Both the position numbers and the translations under genes were made by a program. A stretch of DNA of 64,000 nucleotides. Origin: Paenibacillus sp. JJ-100. GTDB lineage: Bacteria > Bacillota > Bacilli > Paenibacillales > Paenibacillaceae. The notes beneath the pieces are model-generated. The model worked only from the letters and a program-made list of their open reading frames with translations. It did no database searches and had not been told where the DNA came from. Within the stretch, counting starts at the first letter, position 1. Each line of letters starts with the position of its first letter. The DNA is taken from assembly GCF_948329825.1 (NCBI RefSeq), contig NZ_CAOJCM010000003.1, positions 558,001 to 622,000 on the forward strand. Reading direction: 5' to 3'. This document shows, in pieces, positions 1 to 8,697 of the stretch.

Positions 1-939
1 GGTGTAAGTTCAAGCAGTCGTTTACAGAATCCAGCGCCTGTACCAGCCGTGCCTTTAACCTATCCTGAACCCAAAGTGCGCGTTTATTTGTCTGCGTCAG
101 GGACAACAATCGAGCTACCGCTTGAAACGTATGTAACAGGGGTTGTTGCTGCGGAGATGCCGGCAGAGTTTGAACTGGAAGCACTCAAAGCCCAAGCGAT
201 AGCAGCACGTACGTTTATTGTGAGAAGACTTGCTGCTAACGATACGAGTGGTGTACCTTCCGGCACAGCAGATGTAACAGATACGGTGAGTCATCAAGTG
301 TTCATTCCACCATATAAAGTGGAGGCGGACTGGAGCCGACTTGGCAAAGGAAAAGAGTGGGGGAAACTGCAGCAAGCAGTCCAGGAAAGCCGAGACACTG
401 TTATGACCTATGAAGGTCGGGCCATTACAGCATCCTTTTTCTCAACTAGTAATGGATATACAGAAAATGCAGAGGATGTATGGGGCAACGCTGTACCCTA
501 TCTGAAAAGTGTAAATAGTCCATGGGATAAGAAGCTCGCCCCGGGATTTAAAGAAACGGTTACGATGAAGCGAAGTGACATTTTGCAAAAAATGAATCTG
601 GATTCAATTCCGGTGAGCACTGGTACGGGGGGATCTTGGATGAAAGTGTTATCGACCACTGCGGGACATCGTATCAAGGAGATGCAGATCGCAGGCGAAA
701 CATTCAGCGGACCGGAAGTGCGCAAACGCCTCGGGCTCAGATCCAGCCAGTTCAGCTGGAGTTTAAAAGGGGACGAAGTACAGATCACAACGTATGGATA
801 TGGTCACGGAGTCGGGATGAGTCAGTGGGGAGCGAATGGTATGGCACAGGAGGGGCACACGGCTACCGAGATTTTGAAACACTATTATACGGGAATCTCC
901 TTCGGACAGGCATCCAAGATGCTAGCTTCAAAACATTAA
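1..939 (+). CDS. spoIID: Stage II sporulation protein D (SpoIID), 5' end cut by window edge
   Basis: This is the C-terminal part of SpoIID, the membrane-anchored lytic transglycosylase that trims septal and forespore peptidoglycan during engulfment (with SpoIIM and SpoIIP in B. subtilis). The frame is open from base 1, so the GTG at 49 is internal and the true start with its membrane anchor lies upstream. Family hallmarks visible are ALKAQAIAARTF in the SpoIID domain, the FFSTSNGYTENAEDVWG segment, and the C-terminal GYGHGVGMSQWGANGMA followed by HYYTGI. The gene ends at a TAA at 937-939. spoIIQ and spoIIID follow in the same orientation, as in other spore formers. Expression from a mother-cell sigma-E promoter outside the window is expected from the family but cannot be seen here. 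Confidence 0.95.
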   Translation, partial: GVSSSSRLQNPAPVPAVPLTYPEPKVRVYLSASGTTIELPLETYVTGVVAAEMPAEFELEALKAQAIAARTFIVRRLAANDTSGVPSGTADVTDTVSHQVFIPPYKVEADWSRLGKGKEWGKLQQAVQESRDTVMTYEGRAITASFFSTSNGYTENAEDVWGNAVPYLKSVNSPWDKKLAPGFKETVTMKRSDILQKMNLDSIPVSTGTGGSWMKVLSTTAGHRIKEMQIAGETFSGPEVRKRLGLRSSQFSWSLKGDEVQITTYGYGHGVGMSQWGANGMAQEGHTATEILKHYYTGISFGQASKMLASKH

Positions 940-1000
940 CTACTCTCCCCCATATATAGCACTCTTTGAAAGTAGTGTGAAAATATTTAGAGTCGCACGT

Positions 1001-1029
1001 GTATAAAAGAGTTGCACCCGGTAACACTT
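1001..1029 (+). promoter_or_regulatory. Candidate sigma-F-type promoter upstream of spoIIQ
   Basis: GTATA (1001-1005) resembles the sigma-F -35 element, and GGTAACACTT (1020-1029) fits the GG-n-R-A-n-A type -10. The spacer is 14 nt, slightly short. The predicted start falls at about 1036, only just upstream of the ribosome-binding site, which weakens the call. spoIIQ is sigma-F dependent in B. subtilis. Confidence 0.3.
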
Positions 1030-1047
1030 GTTACTGAGGTGATCAAG

Positions 1048-1788
1048 ATGAATGAACAAAACAACAAAAAAACAGTCCAAGAAGAAACTCCTAAAACAAT
1101 GCCAGGAGTACCGGCAGCTCAGCCCTCTTCATGGAGAAAAGCAATGTCCAAACGCTGGGTTTTCCCCGCAGTCTACATCGCAGCAGCAGGTATTATACTA
1201 ACTCTAGTGTGGGTCTACCAGGGAACAGGCGATAAAGCGCTGAACCCAGACTCTGCTAAAGAAGCAGTAGAAAGTAGTGCAGCGAGCACTCAGGGAACTA
1301 TGACAGATGGAGAACAGGATAGTGTGGAAGTGGTTGCGAAAGTGGAAGATTTCGTTTGGCCAGTAGCTTCTTCGTCCGATATTTCGGTCGTGAAACCATT
1401 CTATGACAACGAAGCTTCAAGTGAAGAACACGAAGCAGCGATGGTACAGTACAATGACACATTCATTCCGAATACAGGTGTGGACCTGGCACGTGGTGAT
1501 AACCAATCATTTGAGGTCAGAGCAGCACTCAGCGGAAAAGTTACACGTGTTGAGCAAAACCCGCTCACAGGTCAAGTGGTTGAAATTACCCATAGCGATA
1601 ACCTGAAAACTGTATACCAAAGTCTTGCGGACGTCAAAGTGAAACAAGACGATGAGGTGAAGCAAGGAGATGCGATTGCATCTGCTGGTGTGAGCGAACT
1701 TGGCAAGAACTTAGGGAACCACCTTCACTTTGAGGTTTATGAAGATGGCCAACCAGTGAATCCGCAAGGATATCTTCCGGAAAAATAA
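1048..1788 (+). CDS. spoIIQ: Stage II sporulation protein Q (SpoIIQ), degenerate M23-type protein
   Basis: This is a forespore membrane protein that pairs with SpoIIIAH across the intermembrane space to form the feeding-tube/engulfment channel. I start it at ATG 1048, behind GAGGTGAT (1036-1043); an upstream TTG at 1012 has no such site. One membrane segment lies at about residues 35-55, then an acidic/Ser-rich linker, then a LytM/M23 domain at about 120-245. The second zinc motif is intact (NHLHFEV). At the first (HxxxD) motif I read N-T-G-V-D at residues 142-146, so the first His ligand is Asn. B. subtilis SpoIIQ likewise lacks this His (it has Ser), while clostridial homologues keep it. 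The protein is therefore probably structural, not an active endopeptidase. A terminator follows directly. Confidence 0.9.
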   Translation: MNEQNNKKTVQEETPKTMPGVPAAQPSSWRKAMSKRWVFPAVYIAAAGIILTLVWVYQGTGDKALNPDSAKEAVESSAASTQGTMTDGEQDSVEVVAKVEDFVWPVASSSDISVVKPFYDNEASSEEHEAAMVQYNDTFIPNTGVDLARGDNQSFEVRAALSGKVTRVEQNPLTGQVVEITHSDNLKTVYQSLADVKVKQDDEVKQGDAIASAGVSELGKNLGNHLHFEVYEDGQPVNPQGYLPEK

Positions 1789-1813
1789 ATGATTTATACC
1801 GCAATACGATGAT

Positions 1814-1846
1814 GGGCAGGGGTGAATAACCTCTGCTCTTTTTATG
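1814..1846 (+). terminator. Rho-independent terminator after spoIIQ
   Basis: GCAGGGGT (1816-1823) pairs with ACCTCTGC (1829-1836) around the loop GAATA, followed by a T-rich tail. Confidence 0.8.
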
Positions 1847-1896
1847 CTTTTCAGAAAATATTGGGACCTCCGAAGCTTGTCACACCTCTAAACCGC

Positions 1897-1924
1897 GAAT
1901 ATATAGGCATGCTCCTCATATAAT
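1897..1924 (+). promoter_or_regulatory. Candidate sigma-E promoter of spoIIID
   Basis: GAATATA (1897-1903) matches the sigma-E -35 KMATATT at six of seven positions. CATATAAT (1917-1924) matches the -10 CATACANT at seven of eight. The spacer is 13 nt. The start would be near 1931, 15 nt before the spoIIID ribosome-binding site. spoIIID is a sigma-E gene in B. subtilis. Confidence 0.5.
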
Positions 1925-1959
1925 GTACCAAACTATCCACACAGTAGGGAGGCGGGAGC

Positions 1960-2247
1960 GTGCACGATTACATCAAGGAACGGACCATTAAAATTGGTCG
2001 CTGCATTGTTGAAACGAGAAATACGGTCCGTACCATTGCCAAAGAATTCGGCGTGTCAAAGAGTACTGTGCATAAGGATCTAACGGAGCGTTTGCCGGAA
2101 ATTAACCCTGATCTTGCTGACCAGGTCAAACACATTTTGGAGTATCATAAGTCGATCCGCCATTTGCGGGGCGGTGAAGCAACCAAAATCAAGTACAAAA
2201 AAACGAGTGGGAAAAAACATGAGGTACTGGCTTCCGCTAAATCATAA
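1960..2247 (+). CDS. spoIIID: Mother-cell transcription regulator SpoIIID
   Basis: This is a small DNA-binding regulator that modifies the sigma-E regulon and helps switch on sigK in the mother cell. The 95-residue protein is the usual family length (93 in B. subtilis). The helix-turn-helix is visible at about residues 24-44 (TVRTIAKEFGVSKSTVHKDL), followed by a basic C-terminal tail (RHLRGGEATKIKYKK) that also contacts DNA in the family. The start is GTG 1960, behind AGGGAGGCGG (1946-1955). It sits between spoIIQ and mbl, the same neighbourhood as in B. subtilis. A sigma-E-like promoter lies just upstream, and I see no clear terminator before mbl. Confidence 0.95.
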   Translation: MHDYIKERTIKIGRCIVETRNTVRTIAKEFGVSKSTVHKDLTERLPEINPDLADQVKHILEYHKSIRHLRGGEATKIKYKKTSGKKHEVLASAKS

Positions 2248-2467
2248 GCAAATTCTTCAAGAACTAGGCCAAAAAGCTCACAGTATGGATTGAATCCCTC
2301 CCCTGAAGTATGATATGTTAAAAGCTGGTACAGGATCGAATTATGACATCTTATCAGCCCGATTTTTACATATATATGTTGCACTTTGTCGAACGAGCGG
2401 TGACGTGATAAGAGACACTATTTCACAGGATACGCTGACCAAATAATATCACTTTGGGGGCTCTTTT

Positions 2468-3466
2468 ATGTTTAGCAAGGATATCGGTATTGATCTTGGC
2501 ACGGCGAACGTGCTTATTCACGTGAAAGGAAGCGGAGTGGTGCTTAATGAACCTTCCGTCGTGGCCATTGAAAGCGATACGAAGCGGGTCCTTGCTGTCG
2601 GGGAAGAGGCTCGTCGTATGGTAGGACGTACGCCAGGCAACATTGTTGCCATCAGACCGCTGCGCGATGGTGTTATTGCGGATTTTGAAATTACGGAAGC
2701 GATGCTTAAACATTTCATTAATCGTGTCGGGGCTAGAAGTTGGTACAGCCACCCGCGAATTCTGATTTGTGCACCAACGAATATTACTTCCGTAGAACAA
2801 AAGGCCATCCGTGAAGCTGCGGAGCGCAGCGGTGCCAAAGAAGTGTTTCTGGAAGAAGAGCCGAAAGCAGCAGCTATCGGTGCAGGTATGGATATTTTTC
2901 AGCCGAGCGGCAATATGGTCGTAGATATCGGCGGCGGAACGACTAACGTTGCAGTCCTGTCTATGGGCGACGTAGTCACCGCCTCTTCTATTAAAGTTGC
3001 AGGGGACAAGTTTGATGAAGCCATTACCAAGTATATCAAAGCCAAATATAAACTCATGATCGGGGAGCGGACTGCGGAGGATATCAAAATTGCAGTGGGT
3101 ACCGTCAATTCGGCTGCACATCGGGCTGAGATGGACATTCGCGGTCGGGATATGGTAACTGGTCTGCCTGTGACCGTTACGGTGTCAGCAAGTGAAATAC
3201 AGGAAGCACTATGGGATTCCGTGCAATCCATTATCGCTGCAGCCAAATCAGTATTGGAACGCACACCGCCTGAGCTGTCTGCGGATATCATCGACCGTGG
3301 GGTTGTTCTGACGGGTGGTGGCGCATTGCTAAATGGACTGGACGAACTTTTATCCAATGAATTACATGTACCGGTATGGGTTGCAGAGGATCCGATGCAC
3401 TGTGTGGTTAAAGGGACAGGTATTATGCTAAATAATTTGGATCAAGTGGTTAAGAAAAAGTTCTAA
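2468..3466 (+). CDS. mbl: Rod shape-determining protein Mbl (MreB family)
   Basis: This is an actin-like, membrane-associated ATPase that guides the elongation machinery of the side wall. Its 332 residues are the usual length. Actin-fold phosphate and adenosine motifs are visible: IGIDLGTANVLIHVKG at the N-terminus, VVDIGGGTTNVAVLSMG in the middle and VLTGGGALLNGLDELL near the C-terminus. FSKDIGIDLGTAN and the lack of any inserted domain favour Mbl/MreB over MreBH. The spoIIID-mbl-flhO-flhP order is that of B. subtilis mbl, which decides the symbol. ATG 2468 follows a run of G (2456-2460). Confidence 0.95.
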   Translation: MFSKDIGIDLGTANVLIHVKGSGVVLNEPSVVAIESDTKRVLAVGEEARRMVGRTPGNIVAIRPLRDGVIADFEITEAMLKHFINRVGARSWYSHPRILICAPTNITSVEQKAIREAAERSGAKEVFLEEEPKAAAIGAGMDIFQPSGNMVVDIGGGTTNVAVLSMGDVVTASSIKVAGDKFDEAITKYIKAKYKLMIGERTAEDIKIAVGTVNSAAHRAEMDIRGRDMVTGLPVTVTVSASEIQEALWDSVQSIIAAAKSVLERTPPELSADIIDRGVVLTGGGALLNGLDELLSNELHVPVWVAEDPMHCVVKGTGIMLNNLDQVVKKKF

Positions 3467-3569
3467 TCTGCCGATATATAGAGCAACTGGTTCATCAGAC
3501 AGGTGAACAGAACGGACAAATCGCGGTCTTGCAATGCAGGGACAAGCGTTTGAGGAGAGGGGTTCATCC

Positions 3570-4454
3570 ATGTTAAGAGGTCTGTACACAGCTGCTGCGG
3601 GAATGATTACAGAGCAACGCCGTCATGACACAGCGACACAAAATATAGTAAATATGAACACAACGGGATACAAGCAGGTAAACACTGTAAAACGCTCATT
3701 CCCAGAAATGCTCATTACTTTAACAGGCGGGGATGCCAATCTTCCAACGAAGCGACTGGGCAGGCTTAACTCTGGTGTATTCGCAGAGGAAAGTTTATCT
3801 ATGAATGTTCAGGGGACTCTTATGGAAACGAAGCGGAATAGTGATTTTGCGATCTCCTCTAATCTGATTGTGAATGATCCGCAGACAGGGCAGCCTATTC
3901 CGTTTGATGCTTCAGGCAAATGGGTCCGCGCAGATGGAACGACAACATTCCAGCCGCAGGCTTATTTCACGGTTAGGGACGCTGAAGGTAATACACGTTA
4001 CACACGCGATGGTCATCTGAAAGTGGATGGGACGGGACAACTTCTCAGCTCAACCGGTTCTCAGGTGCTGGATAATAATGGACAGCCAATCGTGTTGACA
4101 GGTTCTGTGGAGCAATTTAAAGTGGATGAGCAAGGCCGACTTATTAATGCGGTTACGGGTGATCTAACAGGTGTTAACCTTGGAATCAGTATCATTGATC
4201 AGCCGAATCAACTTATTCGTCAAGGTGACGGTAATTTCAGTCTGAGCGAAGAAGAGGGAGCAACGGCTCGTATGATGGCTGCTGCTGATAATGTCCAGAT
4301 TCATCAAGGTTATCTGGAAGGATCCAATGTGGATGCCTCTCAGGCCACCATTGATATGAATGCTGCATTTCGTGCATATGAAGCTAACCAGAAGATCATT
4401 CAATTCTATGATCGGAGTTTGGATAAAGCTGTTAACGAAGTTGGTCGTGTATAA
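3570..4454 (+). CDS. flhO: Flagellar hook-basal body (rod) protein, FlhO type
   Basis: This is a FlgF/FlgG-family component of the flagellar rod. I start it at ATG 3570 (MLRGLYTAAAGMITEQ), behind GAGGAGAGG (3552-3560). An upstream ATG at 3534 would add twelve residues without a family match. The N-terminal rod motif (residues 1-35, ending NIVNMNTTGYKQ) and the C-terminal coiled-coil domain (LEGSNVDASQATIDMNAAFRAYEANQKIIQ split over the last 60 residues) are typical and pack together in the rod. The middle carries the variable domain. The gene lies outside the main flagellar operon, beside mbl, as flhO does in B. subtilis, with its paralogue 81 bp downstream. Confidence 0.9.
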   Translation: MLRGLYTAAAGMITEQRRHDTATQNIVNMNTTGYKQVNTVKRSFPEMLITLTGGDANLPTKRLGRLNSGVFAEESLSMNVQGTLMETKRNSDFAISSNLIVNDPQTGQPIPFDASGKWVRADGTTTFQPQAYFTVRDAEGNTRYTRDGHLKVDGTGQLLSSTGSQVLDNNGQPIVLTGSVEQFKVDEQGRLINAVTGDLTGVNLGISIIDQPNQLIRQGDGNFSLSEEEGATARMMAAADNVQIHQGYLEGSNVDASQATIDMNAAFRAYEANQKIIQFYDRSLDKAVNEVGRV

Positions 4455-4535
4455 CCCACGAGTGTAATCATCTAACCACGTAGTGAAGAACGGAATGTTC
4501 TTTTTCGAAGCAAAGCAGGGAGGCTAAATCACCGC

Positions 4536-5375
4536 ATGAACAATTCCATGATTAGTGCTAAGGTATCCATGACTGCGATTCAGCAGCGACTGGATGTCAT
4601 TTCCGATAATATTGCCAACGTGAATACGGCAGGCTATAAGAGTAAACAGGCAAACTTTGAGGACGTACTGACCCGTGTGCAGCAGCAGGATGACAAGTAT
4701 AAGCTGGACGGACGTTCAACTCCAATGGGATACAATTTGGGGTTTGGAGCACGTCTCGTTAATCTTACCAGAGATATGTCCCAAGGAAGTATGAAAGAGA
4801 CAGGGAATCCGACAGATCTGGCTATTGAAGGTAATGCATTGTTTGCAGTTGAGGCGAATGGACAAAAAGTATGGACTCGTCAAGGGTCATTTCATTTTGT
4901 GCCCGATATGCGTCCAAAAGCGAATCCTAATGATCCAGATCTAATGGTATTGGTCAATGGCGATGGTCATTTTGCTTTGGATCGTCGTGGGGAGTTAGTT
5001 ACAGCACCAAGAAATAGTACAGTTGCTTTTGATGAAAAAGGGAACTTGCTCATGCGTCAAGGGAATGCAGCAGACGCAGTCATTACAGGACAGCTACAGA
5101 TGGTTGATATTGAGCGTCCTGAAGGGCTTATGCAGCTCTCTGATAATCTGTTCGGTCTGAAAGCCGGGTTAACTGAGAACGATGTATTCGGGGCTAACGC
5201 GGCAACGCGTGCGCCTGAGGCATCCATTCGTACAGGTTTTCTTGAAGAGTCTAATGTGGATCTGACGCAGGAAATGGCGCTCCTCATGCAAGGTCAGCGG
5301 ACATACCAGCTGGCAGCACGGGCGCTGACATCCAGTGATTCCATGGCGGGTCTTGCCAATAATATGAGAGCGTAA
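4536..5375 (+). CDS. flhP: Flagellar hook-basal body (rod) protein, FlhP type
   Basis: This is the second FlgG-family rod protein of the pair. It starts MNNSMISAKVSMTAIQQRLD and carries the signature SDNIANVNTAGYKSK near residue 30. The C-terminal rod domain reads FLEESNVDLTQEMALLM, then QRTYQLAARALT. The ATG at 4536 has AGGGAGG upstream at a slightly long spacing; ATG 4545 is an alternative that loses little. FlhP is required for rod completion in B. subtilis, so the pair should act together at the cell-proximal rod. The following small membrane protein gene starts 11 bp after the stop and is probably co-transcribed. Confidence 0.9.
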   Translation: MNNSMISAKVSMTAIQQRLDVISDNIANVNTAGYKSKQANFEDVLTRVQQQDDKYKLDGRSTPMGYNLGFGARLVNLTRDMSQGSMKETGNPTDLAIEGNALFAVEANGQKVWTRQGSFHFVPDMRPKANPNDPDLMVLVNGDGHFALDRRGELVTAPRNSTVAFDEKGNLLMRQGNAADAVITGQLQMVDIERPEGLMQLSDNLFGLKAGLTENDVFGANAATRAPEASIRTGFLEESNVDLTQEMALLMQGQRTYQLAARALTSSDSMAGLANNMRA

Positions 5376-5386
5376 AGGTGGATGGG

Positions 5387-5614
5387 ATGACAGAAACACA
5401 GCAGCAGAACAACAAGCCGGAACAGAAGGAAGTCAAGAAGAAAAAGAAGAGTTGGGGACGCATCGCAAGATGGTTTCTAATTCCTGTTCTGCTTGTTCTT
5501 GCCCTCGCTGGCGGAATGGTCGCTGGATATGTGGTACTGGGCAAACAGGATATCAGTTCCGTGTGGCAATGGAGTACTTGGAAGCATGTCTATGATCTGG
5601 TATTTGCTCCATAA
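5387..5614 (+). CDS. EpuA-like small membrane protein (DNA-directed RNA polymerase subunit beta family label)
   Basis: This is a 75-residue single-pass membrane protein. The N-terminus is hydrophilic and lysine-rich (KEVKKKKKSWGRIARW), one hydrophobic segment spans about residues 27-47, and a short extracytoplasmic tail ends in VYDLVFAP. This layout matches the PF11772/EpuA family, often labelled in databases as an RNA polymerase beta subunit although no polymerase role is evident. The start is ATG 5387, with AAAGGTGG (5374-5381) five bases before it; GTG 5378 overlaps that site and is less likely. It lies 11 bp after flhP and is followed by a strong terminator, so it closes the mbl-flhO-flhP transcription unit. 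Confidence 0.7.
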   Translation: MTETQQQNNKPEQKEVKKKKKSWGRIARWFLIPVLLVLALAGGMVAGYVVLGKQDISSVWQWSTWKHVYDLVFAP

Positions 5615-5628
5615 TATAATGAGTTCAG

Positions 5629-5662
5629 CGAAAACTCCTGCGTAGGCAGGAGTTTTCTTTTT
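5629..5662 (+). terminator. Rho-independent terminator after the EpuA-like gene
   Basis: AAAACTCCTGC and GCAGGAGTTTT form an 11 bp stem around a short loop at 5631-5656, followed by CTTTTT. Confidence 0.9.
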
Positions 5663-6095
5663 GGTGTTGAAAACAGTATAATGGTGGGTGAAGTTTAATG
5701 TCAGAAGAGGCCTCTCCTGCGATAGACATTCATCATCATCGCGAAGAGAGACCCCTTATCTCAACCTTCACTACTGCAGTCATGAAGGATATCACTAGTG
5801 TTAACCCTAAATCAACATTTCATACAACCTAAAAATGAAAAGTAAAAACCATTTATATGAGGATTGACTTAATCATATCTGTTTTTTTGTGATCACGATA
5901 AGTAGAGGAAACAGAATTGTTCTAAGAAGCGGAGCGTTCGCGTTTGTCACAGAATTTTGCCCATTATAATGGGATCATTAAAATTCGGGGACAATGGCGA
6001 TCAAAGAACGATCTGTTTCCGGAACGACCTAAGTGAGCATATAAAAACTTTATGATGGAGAGCCTCGTATAAACACCCCGAGAGGAGATTATATC
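5663..6095 (+). other. 433 bp intergenic region before fabZ
   Basis: No recognisable gene is present. It contains a 44-codon ORF (5698-5832, MSEEASPAID...) with only a weak ribosome-binding site. An imperfect hairpin overlaps it: CTCTC 5712-5716 and GCGAT 5719-5723 pair with ATCGC 5738-5742 and GAGAG 5746-5750, with no T-run. A sigma-A-like promoter for fabZ (5944-5970) is near the right end. Confidence 0.5.
5944..5970 (+). promoter_or_regulatory. Candidate sigma-A promoter of fabZ
   Basis: TTGTCA (5944-5949) and a perfect TATAAT (5965-5970) are separated by 15 bp, a short spacer. The -10 lies inside the 14 bp palindrome CCCATTATAATGGG, which could also serve as an operator. Confidence 0.45.
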
Positions 6096-6527
6096 GTGCT
6101 TGATATCAAACAAATTCAATCCATTATCCCGCATCGCCCACCGTTCTTGTTGGTGGACAGAATTTTGGAGATGGAGGATGGTAAACGTGCCGTTGGTCTG
6201 AAAAATGTTACGATTAACGAACCATTCTTCGTTGGTCACTTCCCGGAATATCCAGTAATGCCGGGTGTGCTGATTACGGAAGCCTTGGCTCAGGTTGGTG
6301 CAGCAGCAATGTTAAATCTGGAAGCTAATAAAGGCAAAATTGGTTTCCTGGCGGGCTTGGATAATTTTCGTTTTCGTGGACAAGTTGTGCCTGGAGACAC
6401 TTTGATTTTGGAAGTAGAAATCACACGGTTGAAAGGTTCCATTGGCAAAGGCCAAGCTACTGCTCGCGTGGAAGACAAGATTGTCGCTGAAGGCGAGATC
6501 ATGTTTGCACTTTCAGACCCTAGCTGA
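6096..6527 (+). CDS. fabZ: 3-hydroxyacyl-[acyl-carrier-protein] dehydratase FabZ
   Basis: FabZ is the hot-dog-fold dehydratase that removes water from beta-hydroxyacyl-ACP in type II fatty-acid elongation. The 143-residue length is normal. [13 protein letters not shown] at residues 8-20 and [17 protein letters not shown] at about 47-63 hold the catalytic pair. I place the catalytic His at residue 48 and Glu at 62, the same 14-residue spacing as in E. coli FabZ. The start is GTG 6096, behind AGAGGAG (6081-6087). The gene stands alone here, separated from other fatty-acid genes, with its own promoter candidate. Confidence 0.95.
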   Translation: MLDIKQIQSIIPHRPPFLLVDRILEMEDGKRAVGLKNVTINEPFFVGHFPEYPVMPGVLITEALAQVGAAAMLNLEANKGKIGFLAGLDNFRFRGQVVPGDTLILEVEITRLKGSIGKGQATARVEDKIVAEGEIMFALSDPS

Positions 6528-6788
6528 TTACATAGGCATCTATAGGTGTTGCGATATTTAATCGCATGCATGCGGGTAAGTTGAACTAATTTGCACATAT
6601 ACGGAGAGGACAGAGAGAACCTGAAAAGTGAAGTGTTCGCCTAAAAACGTTTCTGTAAGGAAGCTACATCTGAAGCATAGGCGTATCACTGGATTTTCCC
6701 CTGGTGCAAATGTTTTTGGTTCAACTTATGACGATGCATAGCTAAGCTGATTACAGAATTTTATATAGACGGAAGGGGCTTATTGGAT

Positions 6789-8510
6789 ATGGAACAGTTA
6801 AGCGCAGCAGCAGCCGAGACGTTGCAGCAATGGTTGGAGGATGCTTCCATTGATGAAGCAACCAAACAGGAGCTTCGTGATTTGAAGGATCAGCCAAAAG
6901 AGCTGGAAGAACGTTTCTACAGAAATCTGGAATTTGGTACAGGTGGACTACGTGGTGTAATTGGTGCTGGAAGCAACCGAATGAACAAGTATACAGTAGG
7001 TCGTGCAACGCAAGGTTTTGCTCGATATTTGCTGGAGCAGCATGGAGATAAGGAAGGCAGACCTTCCGTTGTAATCGCTCATGACTCCCGTCATTTCTCA
7101 CCAGAATTCTCGCTGGATGCGGCGCTGGTACTTGCAGCAAACGGCATTGTAGCTAAGCTGTATCCATCCCTGCGCTCCACACCACAATTATCGTTTAGCG
7201 TGCGCCATCTGCAAGCTACGGGCGGTATCGTAATAACAGCGAGTCATAATCCTCCGGAGTACAATGGATACAAAGTGTACAATAGCGAGGGTGGACAGTT
7301 GGTGCCACATGAAGCAGAGCAAGTGATTAAGTACATCCAGGAAGTTCCTTCTCTGGCTGATGTGAAAAAGCTGACGCAAGAAGAAGCCGAAGCTCAAGGG
7401 TTGTTAATCTGGCTTGGGGAAGAAGAAGATCAGGCGTTCGTAGACACGGTGGCGAGCCGCAGTCTGAGTCGCGAGCTGATCCAATCTGGCATCGGTCGTG
7501 ATTTCAAAATCGTATACACACCGCTGCACGGTACAGGGAATCTTCCGGTTCGGCGCGTATTAGAACAGATCGGTTTCGAGCAGTTGTACATCGTTGCTGA
7601 GCAAGAGCAGCCAGACGCTGAATTTTCTACGGTGAAATCCCCTAACCCGGAAGAGCGCGAAGCATTCACACTGGCGATGAAGCTGGGCGAATCGGTAGGA
7701 GCCGATATTCTGATCGGTACAGATCCAGATGCGGACCGTATGGGTGCTGTTGTAAAAGACAAGGATGGTAAATATTTTGTCTTGTCTGGTAACCAATCAG
7801 GTGCCATTATGGTACATTATCTACTGAGTCGTCTCCAAGAGACAGGTACGCTACCAAGCAACGGTGCAGTCATTAAAACCATTGTAACGAGCGAGATGGG
7901 TGCAGCCATCGCACAGCATTACGGTGCAGAAGTGATGAACACTCTGACAGGCTTCAAATATATCGGTGAAAAAATGAACCAGTTCGAAGCTACAGGAAGC
8001 CATACATTCCTCTTCGGATATGAAGAGAGTTATGGCTACCTCTCCGGCAACTATGCCCGTGACAAGGACGCTGTCCTTGCCTCGATGTTGATTGCCGAAG
8101 CGGCTGCCTACTATAAGAACCAAGGCAAAACCCTCTATGATGTGCTGCAGGAGCTGTACGGCCAGTTCGGATACTTCCTGGAAAAACTAGAATCCCGCAC
8201 ACTCAAGGGTAAAGACGGCGTTGCACAGATCCAGGCGAAAATGACCGACTGGCGCTCTAACCCACCGAAGGAAGTTGCGGGGATTGCAGTTCAAGATGTA
8301 CTGGATTATTCTCTCGGTCTGGATGGACTGCCGAAGGAAAATGTGCTGAAATTTATTTTGGCAGACGGTTCGTGGTTCTGTCTTCGTCCTTCCGGTACAG
8401 AACCGAAGATCAAAGTGTACTTCGCTGTTCGGGGAGAGAGTCTGGACGTTGCAGAGGGCCGGATCGAACAACTTGTTGCGGAAGTCATGTCGCGTGTAGA
8501 CGCACAATAA
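6789..8510 (+). CDS. pgcA: Alpha-phosphoglucomutase / phosphomannomutase family enzyme
   Basis: The enzyme interconverts glucose-6-phosphate and glucose-1-phosphate, the precursor for UDP-glucose and, here, for the CDP-glucose made by the rfbF product at 56.3 kb. All four family motifs are present: TASHNPPEYNGYKVYN with the phospho-serine at residue 152, the metal loop GTDPDADRMG, the sugar-binding loop FGYEESYGYL, and the phosphate-binding RPSGTEPKIKVYF near the C-terminus. Its 573 residues are close to B. subtilis PgcA (YhxB). I prefer ATG 6789, ten bases after GGAAGGGG (6771-6778); TTG 6783 is only four bases away. A terminator follows. Confidence 0.93.
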   Translation: MEQLSAAAAETLQQWLEDASIDEATKQELRDLKDQPKELEERFYRNLEFGTGGLRGVIGAGSNRMNKYTVGRATQGFARYLLEQHGDKEGRPSVVIAHDSRHFSPEFSLDAALVLAANGIVAKLYPSLRSTPQLSFSVRHLQATGGIVITASHNPPEYNGYKVYNSEGGQLVPHEAEQVIKYIQEVPSLADVKKLTQEEAEAQGLLIWLGEEEDQAFVDTVASRSLSRELIQSGIGRDFKIVYTPLHGTGNLPVRRVLEQIGFEQLYIVAEQEQPDAEFSTVKSPNPEEREAFTLAMKLGESVGADILIGTDPDADRMGAVVKDKDGKYFVLSGNQSGAIMVHYLLSRLQETGTLPSNGAVIKTIVTSEMGAAIAQHYGAEVMNTLTGFKYIGEKMNQFEATGSHTFLFGYEESYGYLSGNYARDKDAVLASMLIAEAAAYYKNQGKTLYDVLQELYGQFGYFLEKLESRTLKGKDGVAQIQAKMTDWRSNPPKEVAGIAVQDVLDYSLGLDGLPKENVLKFILADGSWFCLRPSGTEPKIKVYFAVRGESLDVAEGRIEQLVAEVMSRVDAQ

Positions 8511-8540
8511 AACAAATGGTACTGTAGGACCAGGATTAGA

Positions 8541-8585
8541 AGGCCTCTCCGCACCGTAAGGTTGGTTGGCGGAGGGGTTTTTCTT
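8541..8585 (+). terminator. Rho-independent terminator after the phosphoglucomutase gene
   Basis: CCTCTCCGC (8544-8552) pairs over nine positions, one G-T, with GCGGAGGGG (8569-8577), followed by TTTTTCTTT. Confidence 0.85.
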
Positions 8586-8697
8586 TGAAATATTGGAAGT
8601 ATGACAGCATATTAGAGTGCGTGTTAACACATGCTGAACGTAAGAATTATAGGAGCAGAACGTGTAATTGGTTCCAACAACTGAGGAGGTACAAGTA

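Noticed and set aside
636-959. Second open frame overlapping the end of spoIID
   Set aside because: It is out of frame with conserved SpoIID motifs, has no ribosome-binding site and encodes a protein of odd composition.
5698-5832. 44-codon ORF (MSEEASPAID...) in the gap before fabZ
   Set aside because: The ribosome-binding site is weak, codon use is unremarkable, and an imperfect hairpin overlaps it; nothing supports translation.
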